From assembly GCA_046296435.1 (NCBI GenBank), contig JBKBLI010000053.1, positions 1-25,162 of the forward strand: 25,162 nt of DNA, read 5' to 3'. Shown here in pieces: positions 6,642 through 12,464 of this stretch. The stretch comes from M3007 sp046296435 (lineage in GTDB: Bacteria; Bacteroidota; Bacteroidia; Chitinophagales; Saprospiraceae). The stretch's first letter is position 1, and every line of letters starts with the position of its first letter. The notes beneath the pieces were generated by a model. That model did no database searches. It saw nothing but the letters and a program-made list of their open reading frames with translations, and was not told the origin of the DNA. Position numbers and translations under genes: made by a program.

Positions 6642-8255
6642 ATGAAAAAAAAGATCGTAATCTCAGGAGTTGGCGCCGACGACAAGCCGGTTTTCGTGGC
6701 CTTAGAACTGCAGGAGCAACGCAACAAAGTGATTCGTTACACCTTCGAAGGCGACCTCGCCACAGATGATCAATACGACCAGTTGATGCAGCATTGGCGC
6801 ATCGATTCCGAAGAGACCGCCCCATTCCCGGAGGGTTGCCGACGCGAAGAACTGGACCTGAGCATGACCGAGAATCTTCTGCCCGAGGAGATCAAAACCA
6901 AAGATTCTGCCATCTTGCAGCGCATGCAGACCGAATGGCACTTCGCCGTCCTGGCATCCAAACTGCATCAGGCTTATCAACAGGAACTGGAGGAATTGCG
7001 CGAGCGCGTCGAAGCGCTGACATCTTACGACGCCAAAATCTTCGATACCCTCAAAGAATTCTGGGACAAAGTACAAACCCAATCCCGCGAACGCAACATC
7101 TTCAAGGGTCAGGCCGACAACCTGCGTAAAGGTACAGACGAGCTTTTCGACAAGCTCAAGCAACTGCGCGAGCGCGTCAAAGAGGAGTTTGAAAGTACCT
7201 CCAAAACGGTCTTCGACGAGTTTGCCGAAGCGCTCGACGAAATCGAAAACATGATCAACAGCGGCGGCGCCAAGGTCAATCAGGCCTTCGAAAGACTGAA
7301 AGGGCTTCAAAAGCGCTACCACAACGCCCGCCTGACCAACGTGCACCGAAACAGCATCTGGGACCGCATCGACGCGGCGTTCAAAGCTGCCAAAGAGCGC
7401 AAATTTGGCCCCGACGCCAATTCCGGCGACACAGATTCGCGCTTCCAAAAACGCATAGACGGACTCAACCAAACCATCAAACGCATCGCCGACGGCGTGC
7501 GCCGCGACGAAAGCGACCTGGAATACGAAACCCGCCGCCTGGACCAGACCGAAGGGCAACTCGAGGCCCAAATCCGCACCACCAAAATCAAAATGATCGA
7601 AGCCCGTCTGGCCGAAAAGCGCATACGCCTCGAAGAACTGGAAAAAATAAAAGCCGGCGTCGAGAAACAAAAAGAACAGGCGCTTGCCAAAGAAGCCAAG
7701 CGCAACCAAAAAGAAGCCGAGCGCAAATTGGCCCAAGAGGCGCGACAAACCGCCAAAAATGCCATCGAAGAAAAAATCAGGTCCGGCGAGACCGCCTCAG
7801 AGCAGACGCTCGTGCAGGCCATTTCCTCCGTAGTAGGCGACGCCCTCACGCAAATTGGCGATACCCTCGCCGCCGTCGGCGAAGTAGCCGCCGAAAAAAC
7901 GAATCAGGCCCTCAAAGAAGCCGCAGAATTTGTGGATGACCTCGTAGAAGAAATGCGCAAAGACGAGCCAGAAGCAGAGGCTGAATCCCCGGAGACCGTT
8001 GCCGGGTCAGAGACTTCGGCAGAAGAGGCAAGCGCCAAAGCGGCGGCCGGGCAGGGGGCCAACTCCGCAGCCGACGTCGAATCTCAAGCAGTCGAAGCCG
8101 ACCTTCCCGCGCCGGAGGAGCAGCCCGCTGCGGTCGCCGCCGAACCCGCCGAACCCGAAGCAACAACTGCGGCGGTAGATGCGCCGGCGGCTCCAGCCGA
8201 ATCCGAAAATCTTGACGAAGCGCCAGCCTCCGACGACGAACAAAAAGACGCTTGA
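6642..8255 (+). CDS. Large coiled-coil protein with DUF349-like region and acidic Ala/Glu/Pro-rich tail
   Basis: A 537-residue cytoplasmic protein without signal peptide or membrane segment. Residues about 1-100 form a small globular part (MKKKIVISGVGADDKPVFVALEL...). From about 100 to 400 the chain is almost all charged helix. It includes a stretch resembling a DUF349 repeat (AFERLKGLQKRYHNARLTNVHRNSIWDRIDAAFKAAKERKFG) and strong coiled coil (RLAEKRIRLEELEKIKAG, KEAKRNQKEAERKLAQEAR). Residues from about 445 onward are acidic, rich in Ala, Glu and Pro, and look disordered. DUF349 proteins are common in Bacteroidota but their role is not established; I do not assign one. The ATG at 6642 is preferred to an in-frame TTG at 6618. 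A weak box, GATTTTTG at 6613-6620, has one mismatch to TAnnTTTG. The heptamer array begins on the base after the stop codon. Confidence 0.8.
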   Translation: MKKKIVISGVGADDKPVFVALELQEQRNKVIRYTFEGDLATDDQYDQLMQHWRIDSEETAPFPEGCRREELDLSMTENLLPEEIKTKDSAILQRMQTEWHFAVLASKLHQAYQQELEELRERVEALTSYDAKIFDTLKEFWDKVQTQSRERNIFKGQADNLRKGTDELFDKLKQLRERVKEEFESTSKTVFDEFAEALDEIENMINSGGAKVNQAFERLKGLQKRYHNARLTNVHRNSIWDRIDAAFKAAKERKFGPDANSGDTDSRFQKRIDGLNQTIKRIADGVRRDESDLEYETRRLDQTEGQLEAQIRTTKIKMIEARLAEKRIRLEELEKIKAGVEKQKEQALAKEAKRNQKEAERKLAQEARQTAKNAIEEKIRSGETASEQTLVQAISSVVGDALTQIGDTLAAVGEVAAEKTNQALKEAAEFVDDLVEEMRKDEPEAEAESPETVAGSETSAEEASAKAAAGQGANSAADVESQAVEADLPAPEEQPAAVAAEPAEPEATTAAVDAPAAPAESENLDEAPASDDEQKDA

Positions 8256-8297
8256 TTAGTTGTTAGTTGTTAGTTGTTAGTTGTTAGTTGTTAGTTG
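8256..8297. repeat. Heptamer tandem array, unit TTAGTTG
   Basis: Exactly six perfect copies of TTAGTTG (42 nt) starting at the base after the TGA of the preceding gene and ending sharply at CGGCGGG. Units read TAG on this strand and TAA on the other. With a 7-nt period, three or more copies stop translation in all six frames. Confidence 0.97.
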
Positions 8298-8545
8298 CGG
8301 CGGGGTGTTTCCTGCTGCGCCTGACCTCCTCCCCCGGAGGAATGGGGCGCCCGTATGGATGCGAACTCAACGGGGGTCGGATGCGTGCCCATTCGCGGCA
8401 TCGTAAACATGTGACGCTTTTGGCGTCTGCCACGCATACAAACGGAGGCGCCTCCGACGGGTCTTTTTCGGCCGCGATTTTCTTTTTTTCTTAGAAAAAG
8501 ATGTGGAGAGCGGGAGCGCACTTTCACGGCCCTTGTTTTTGCCAT
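8291..8545 (-). CDS. Doubtful 84-residue very basic ORF
   Basis: An ATG-initiated ORF of 84 codons that opens with MAKTRAVKVRSRSPHLFL and is rich in Arg and Lys. It ends in Gly/Pro/Gln-rich sequence at a TAA supplied by the heptamer array. Its ATG directly follows a T-tract/A-tract element in the same arrangement as nadE, which is the main reason to list it. Against it: no recognisable family, no TAnnTTTG box, several strong hairpins inside it, and other open frames of similar size overlap it. It may be chance reading of GC-rich structured DNA. Confidence 0.15.
   Translation of the reverse strand: MAKTRAVKVRSRSPHLFLRKKENRGRKRPVGGASVCMRGRRQKRHMFTMPRMGTHPTPVEFASIRAPHSSGGGGQAQQETPRRN
8443..8468 (+). 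terminator. Possible terminator: CGGAGGCGCCTCCG palindrome plus T5
   Basis: A perfect 14-bp palindrome (8443-8456). As RNA it gives a 5-bp CGGAG/CTCCG stem with a GCGC loop. T5 ends at 8468, after a 7-nt gap. It could end the plus-strand transcript of the coiled-coil gene about 190 nt past its stop. The gap to the T-run is longer than ideal. Confidence 0.3.
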
Positions 8546-8562
8546 TTTTTTCGAAAAAAAAA
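8545..8562. repeat. T7-CG-A9 element
   Basis: T7, CG, A9, containing a perfect 16-bp palindrome at 8545-8560. It lies in the convergent gap and directly precedes the ATG of the doubtful 84-residue minus-strand ORF. Confidence 0.65.
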
Positions 8563-8607
8563 TACTTGCGGGGGCATAGTTCGCAAGGAAGCATCCCTGT
8601 CTGTGTT

Positions 8608-8643
8608 AAAAAAGATCCGAGGGTCTGCGGGTTTTCGCAGCCC
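8608..8643 (-). terminator. Candidate terminator of the receptor/lipoprotein operon
   Basis: GGG and CTGCG pair with CGCAG and CCC across a GGTTTT loop, with one bulged T (8621-8643). On the minus strand this hairpin is followed 7 nt later by six T (8608-8613). It lies about 70 nt beyond the DUF4249 stop codon. The stem is good but the T-run is displaced, so only moderate confidence. Confidence 0.45.
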
Positions 8644-8714
8644 CGCTACTGCCTGATTCGGGTAAATAAAGTGCCGGTAAGATCCCCCCTCGTCGCCCGC
8701 AAAGACCGGGGCGC

Positions 8715-9659
8715 TTACTTCAACGCTGTCATAAAGGATTGCTCGTACGCCATGCGGAAGATGCCAATGCCGTTCTGCAAATTATAGAAAACGGTCACGG
8801 GTTCGGCCAGAGGGAAGTCTTCGGCGTTGACGCGCCGCTGCTCGGTGACGCTGAAGCGGTAGTACTCCGGCGTCACATGACGCACATGTATTTGCACAAG
8901 TGCTCCCGGATCTTGGTCGTAATTGTAAAAGCGCCCGCTGAGGCGGTAGCTTTGTCCGTCGAACAATTCGTCGCTGAACAAGATCTCGCCATTCGTACCG
9001 AGCAGCCCCGCCGGATCGTTGGAGCCCTCCATCCATTCGCGTTGGAGGCTGTATCCGATGGTATCGTATCCGATAATGTTGAAATTGGCGTCAAAAATCG
9101 GGTACAATTCGAAGTACACCCGAGAGACGCCCAGCGCGTAGTAATTCTTTTCGCCCGGCGGATCGTCGATTGTAGCATACACGGCAGAGAAGCGATCGCC
9201 GAAAGCGCCGAGGCCGCCGTTAGCTTGCGCCTCCGTTTTGGTCACCTTGACCGGACCGGGCATAGTCTGCACGGCGCTTGCCTGCCCCAGTTCGGGGTGG
9301 CTGATGATGATTTCGTATGTCCGACCGGGTTGGGGCGTTTTGTTTTGCATGCTTACATAAGCGATGGCGCCTATCGAGGGGCGGGATTCTTTTAAATCGG
9401 CCCACAATGCGCCATTCTCGGTGATGCGTACCATTGCGTTGCGCAGGTAATAAGCCGAGTCGGGTTTTTGTTCCAAAAGGCCAAAGGAGCGGGTCACGCT
9501 GACGTTTGTCGTCGAATCCAGATTGGTCAGGGTAGCGAATGTCGTAATTTTGGGAGTGTGAGGCGGCGGGTCGATGTCTATCACCTGATCGAAGAAGTCG
9601 GGACTGCAAGCGGTCAGACCTGTAGCCAATAATGCGATTGCGGCAAAAGTGCGAAGCAT
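8715..9659 (-). CDS. DUF4249-family lipoprotein, partner of the TonB-dependent receptor
   Basis: A 314-residue predicted lipoprotein. The signal peptide ends in the lipobox LTAC with lipidated Cys18. The mature part is beta-rich. It carries features I associate with DUF4249: an N-terminal strand region with TNVSVTRSFGLLEQKPD, the PQPGRTYEIIISHPELG segment, the DDPPGEKNYYALGV segment, a FSDELFDGQSYRL segment and the C-terminal NLQNGIGIFRMAY segment. Members of this family are typically encoded beside TonB-dependent receptors in Bacteroidota and are thought to be surface or outer-membrane lipoproteins assisting an unidentified substrate; the substrate cannot be read from sequence. It starts 18 nt after the receptor stop, so a two-gene operon is very likely. 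A candidate terminator follows at 8608-8643. Confidence 0.85.
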   Translation of the reverse strand: MLRTFAAIALLATGLTACSPDFFDQVIDIDPPPHTPKITTFATLTNLDSTTNVSVTRSFGLLEQKPDSAYYLRNAMVRITENGALWADLKESRPSIGAIAYVSMQNKTPQPGRTYEIIISHPELGQASAVQTMPGPVKVTKTEAQANGGLGAFGDRFSAVYATIDDPPGEKNYYALGVSRVYFELYPIFDANFNIIGYDTIGYSLQREWMEGSNDPAGLLGTNGEILFSDELFDGQSYRLSGRFYNYDQDPGALVQIHVRHVTPEYYRFSVTEQRRVNAEDFPLAEPVTVFYNLQNGIGIFRMAYEQSFMTALK

Positions 9660-9677
9660 AGAAAGGCGTTTTTACAG

Positions 9678-12113
9678 TTAAAATTTGAAGCTGTAGGCGA
9701 AGTAGGGGATGATGGGGAAAAGGCTGGTCTGCCGCAGGCGCTCGCCGGTGCGTCCGTAGTTGCCGTCGGGCAACTGGCCGTATTCCTCCGAGAGGTACAA
9801 GAAAAAGGGGTTGGCGCGGCTATATGCGTTGTAAGCGCCAAACGACCAGGTGCGGGTATGGCGTTTTTTCTTTTTGGAGAAATCGGCGGAAAAATCAAGC
9901 CGGTGATAAGGGCGCATTCTGAAGTTGTTGCGCTCGCCGGCTACGGGTATGACGTTTTGATATTCATTAGGCGTGCCGTTCAAAATCTTTGATGAGGCCA
10001 GCGTCACGGCATTGCCGGTAGCAAACACCCAAGTGGCCGACAGGGCGATGCGTTCGTTGACCTGATAGGATCCCAGGATCTCAAAGTCGTGGCGGCGGTC
10101 GTAGCGGTAGGGGTAGCGGTTGCCGAGGTTGGCCTCTGCGAATTGTCGCCATGCCCAACTCAGCGTGTAGCCAACCCAGCCGCTGAATCGTCCGGTTTTT
10201 TTCTGGACAAAAAACTCGGCGCCATACGCTTCTCCGCGCCCCTGCTCGATGCGCCCTTCCCAATCGCTGAACTGGAAAAGCGAGGCGCCGTCGCGGAAGG
10301 TGATCACGTTTTGCATATCCTTGTAGTAGGTTTCGATGCTGAATTCGTAATCCTGGCCAAAGGTTTTGGCGACGCCCAGGGCTGCCTGCCAGGATTGTTG
10401 GGGCTTGATACGGGCGGTGGAGGGCAGCCAGAGGTCAAAGGGCAGCCCGATGGTTTCGTTGGTCAGCAGGTGTATGTTCTGTTGCATGGTACTGAAGGCC
10501 CCTTTGAGCGCCCAGGCGCCGGGCAGCAGGTATCGGGCATTGAGGCGGGGCTGAAGCGATAGATAGGTTTTTTCTTTGACCGAAAAGCCCGCCCCGTGCA
10601 GACCCACATTGATGCGCAATCGGTCGTTTATCTTCCAGTCGTCTTCGACATAAAGCCCGAATTCGCCGCCAAATACCTGCCTCTGGTCAATGTTGAACAC
10701 GGTAGGTTGGAGCGCATCCTCATCCTTGAACGAAGTGCGAAAACGCCCCGGATTGAACGTGTGGTAGATCGCGCTGACGCCAAATTTGACCGTGTGGGCG
10801 GGATTGGGCATGAAGTCGAAGTCCACTTTGGCGGCCCAATCCTCAATGCCGGACAGATAGTTGATGTCAAAAAACGAGGTAGTAGGGGGCGGGCCGGAAT
10901 AGCGGTCTTCTCCCAAAGCGCCGGTGCTGAAATTGAAGCGGCTGTAAGTAAGGGTTGTGTTGGCGAATAGGCGGGGGGCGATCACGCGATTCCAGCGCAG
11001 CGCCGAAGTGATGTTGCCCCAGCCGAGGTCGTTTTTGTATCGGGAAGTGTTGTTGCGGTTGTTTTGGTCGCCCCAGCGTTCGGTGATGTCAAAGTAAAAC
11101 TTGTCGCGTCCGGTGTAGAAGCTGAGATACAGGCGGTCCTTGTCGCTGAGGCGGTAGTTGATCTTGGCGTTGATATCATCGAAAAAGTAGCCCAGCGTAC
11201 CCGAGGAGCCTTCGGCGGCAAGCGTAGATTTGATGATGGGCCGGGCCAAAATATCGATGTAAGTACGGCGCGCCGATACGATAAACGAAGCCCTCTCGCG
11301 CACGATAGGGCCTTCGAGCGTCAGCCGGGAGGCCACCAGGCCAATAGAGCCCTCGCCGTGAAAACTTTGGTCGTTGCCCTCCTTTAGGTTGATCTCGATG
11401 ACGCTGGACAGGCGTCCGCCATAGCGGGCCGGGAAGCCGCCTTTGATCAGACTTACGTCTTTGATTGCGTCCGTATTGAACACCGAGAAGAAGCCGAACA
11501 GGTGGCTGGCGTTATAGACCGGCACCCCGTCGAGCAGGATCAGGTTCTGGTCCGGACCGCCTCCGCGCACGTAGATCCCACTCTGGCCCTCGCCCCCGCC
11601 CGATACCCCGGGCAGGAGTTGGAGGGCTTTGAGCACGTCTTTTTCGCCCAAAAGGGCGGGCACGCGTTTGATCTGATCGATGGGCACATCAATGCGACTC
11701 ATCTGCGCCCGTTCCTCAATGCGTTCGTAGCGCTCGGCGCTGACGACCACTTCCCGCAATGTGTTGTTTTCGGATAGCTTAAAATTCAGTGTGACCCGAT
11801 CCTCGTCCGGAACGAGCGCGTAACCTTTGGGCTGATACCCCACGTAGCTACAAATGAGCGACAGGCTGTCGGCATCCAGCGTCAGGCTGTAAAAGCCATA
11901 GGTGTTGGTCACCGTGCCCTTGCGACTGCGCTGATCGAATACAGTAGCGCCGATGAGGCGTTCGCCCGACGTTTCGTCGGACACATAGCCGCTAACGGTT
12001 ACTTTAGTTGTCGCCCCCGGGACTGCCGCAGACTGGGCGCAGGTTGGAAGCGCGAGGCAGACCCAATAACCAGTCAGGAGTCCCGATAACAAGTTTTTGT
12101 AAAAAATGACCAT
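9678..12113 (-). CDS. TonB-dependent receptor with N-terminal carboxypeptidase-regulatory-like domain
   Basis: An 811-residue outer-membrane receptor for TonB/ExbBD-energised uptake. A signal peptide (about 1-27, ending near TCAQS) is followed by a CarboxypepD_reg-like beta-sandwich (about 38-118: VSGYVSDETSGERLIGATV... GTVTNTYGFYSLTL). The plug domain (about 120-240) shows LLPGVSGGGEGQSGIYVRGG, the LLDGVPVYNASHLFGFFSVF segment and the GGFPARYGGRLSSVIEI segment. A 22-strand-type barrel runs to the terminal aromatic residue of YFAYSFKF. Length is typical. It shows none of the extra size or SusD partner of polysaccharide-utilisation receptors; instead it is paired with DUF4249. Iron or another small ligand is possible but not shown. 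A T5-GT-A6 element overlaps the first codons. A weak minus-strand promoter (TTGATTTG at 12274-12281, TTG 17 nt further upstream) may drive it. Confidence 0.93.
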   Translation of the reverse strand: MVIFYKNLLSGLLTGYWVCLALPTCAQSAAVPGATTKVTVSGYVSDETSGERLIGATVFDQRSRKGTVTNTYGFYSLTLDADSLSLICSYVGYQPKGYALVPDEDRVTLNFKLSENNTLREVVVSAERYERIEERAQMSRIDVPIDQIKRVPALLGEKDVLKALQLLPGVSGGGEGQSGIYVRGGGPDQNLILLDGVPVYNASHLFGFFSVFNTDAIKDVSLIKGGFPARYGGRLSSVIEINLKEGNDQSFHGEGSIGLVASRLTLEGPIVRERASFIVSARRTYIDILARPIIKSTLAAEGSSGTLGYFFDDINAKINYRLSDKDRLYLSFYTGRDKFYFDITERWGDQNNRNNTSRYKNDLGWGNITSALRWNRVIAPRLFANTTLTYSRFNFSTGALGEDRYSGPPPTTSFFDINYLSGIEDWAAKVDFDFMPNPAHTVKFGVSAIYHTFNPGRFRTSFKDEDALQPTVFNIDQRQVFGGEFGLYVEDDWKINDRLRINVGLHGAGFSVKEKTYLSLQPRLNARYLLPGAWALKGAFSTMQQNIHLLTNETIGLPFDLWLPSTARIKPQQSWQAALGVAKTFGQDYEFSIETYYKDMQNVITFRDGASLFQFSDWEGRIEQGRGEAYGAEFFVQKKTGRFSGWVGYTLSWAWRQFAEANLGNRYPYRYDRRHDFEILGSYQVNERIALSATWVFATGNAVTLASSKILNGTPNEYQNVIPVAGERNNFRMRPYHRLDFSADFSKKKKRHTRTWSFGAYNAYSRANPFFLYLSEEYGQLPDGNYGRTGERLRQTSLFPIIPYFAYSFKF

Positions 12114-12260
12114 AATCTTTGATTGGCGGCTTGTTTGCAGCTAAGACGCTCAAATGCGGCCAAAAGATGGTTGCCTCCGCCCTGTTTAATGAAACTTTAA
12201 CGTTTAGCCACAGAAAAGTTAAGCTCATAAAAAAAATGCCTCCGTTACGTAAAAAAGCAA

Positions 12261-12278
12261 TAATTTTGCGGCCGCAAA
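12261..12278 (+). promoter_or_regulatory. TAATTTTG box fused to palindrome TTTGCGGCCGCAAA
   Basis: TAATTTTG (12261-12268) is a perfect TAnnTTTG box about 200 nt upstream of typA. Its last four bases begin a perfect 14-bp palindrome (12265-12278), which would suit a dimeric regulator. No good minus-33 TTG is visible. On the opposite strand the same palindrome overlaps TTGATTTG, a one-mismatch box with a TTG 17 nt upstream, facing the TonB receptor. Confidence 0.45.
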
Positions 12279-12334
12279 TCAAAGGCAGGCATTTCAGAAC
12301 AATATTTTGCGAAAAATAGGCCTTTGGCCGCAGT

Positions 12335-12391
12335 GATGCCCAATTAGCGCATGGCTGGATACGGCTGAAGGCTTAGTCCAAGCCGGGCATC
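12335..12391 (+). ncRNA. Candidate structured RNA element upstream of typA
   Basis: GATGCCC (12335-12341) pairs with GGGCATC (12385-12391). The base immediately before the closing strand ends a second perfect hairpin, GGCTT-AGTCC-AAGCC (12370-12384), so the two helices can stack. The 28 nt between the first strand and the inner hairpin have weak pairing (TAGC with GCTG). It does not match any riboswitch or tRNA I recognise. It lies downstream of the TAATTTTG box and upstream of the typA-proximal box, so it could be part of a small RNA or a long typA leader. Confidence 0.3.
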
Positions 12392-12404
12392 CGAGTACGA
12401 AAAG

Positions 12405-12420
12405 GGCAATTTTTGCGGCC
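12405..12420 (+). promoter_or_regulatory. typA-proximal promoter motif shared with queA
   Basis: GGCAATTTTTGCGGCC, whose AATTTTTG (12408-12415) differs from TAnnTTTG by one base. It matches 14 of 16 bases of the queA promoter motif at 14473-14488 and ends 44 nt before the typA ATG; the queA copy ends 46 nt before its ATG. This makes it the better typA promoter candidate. Confidence 0.5.
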
Positions 12421-12464
12421 AATGATGAAGACAAAACAAATTTTGTGTTAAAAAATACGTCACT

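Larger units (their letters stand above)
8298..8714. other. Hairpin-rich gap between convergent genes
   Basis: No confident gene. Four small inverted repeats stand in a row: CCTCC/GGAGG at 8328-8340, GATGC/GCATC at 8380-8402, GACGC/GCGTC at 8413-8427 and a 14-bp palindrome at 8443-8456. Two T-tract/A-tract elements (8483-8499 and 8545-8562) and a larger hairpin at 8621-8643 follow. Five-base stems are not individually significant in GC-rich DNA; their density is what stands out. Confidence 0.5.
12114..12464. other. Divergent 351-bp intergenic region between the TonB receptor and typA
   Basis: No convincing protein gene. It holds four copies of TGCGGCC in similar contexts: TGCGGCCAAA at 12155-12164 (plus) and 12324-12333 (minus), TGCGGCCGCA at 12267-12276 and TGCGGCCAAT at 12414-12423. 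It also has two promoter-like boxes facing typA and a stacked inverted repeat at 12335-12391. These parts are listed separately. Confidence 0.6.

Noticed and set aside
6702..7748. 348-codon Phe/Leu-rich minus-strand ORF opposite the coiled-coil gene
   Set aside because: It is the antisense image of Lys/Glu-rich helix codons and looks like a membrane protein only for that reason.
8256..8297. CRISPR array or telomere-like element
   Set aside because: The units are 7 nt and directly adjacent with no spacers, so it is not CRISPR. It is internal to the sequence, so it is not a chromosome end.
12335..12391. tRNA or known riboswitch upstream of typA
   Set aside because: No TTCRANY T-loop, acceptor or anticodon arms, and no motif of a riboswitch class I recognise. 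Kept only as an unclassified structured element.
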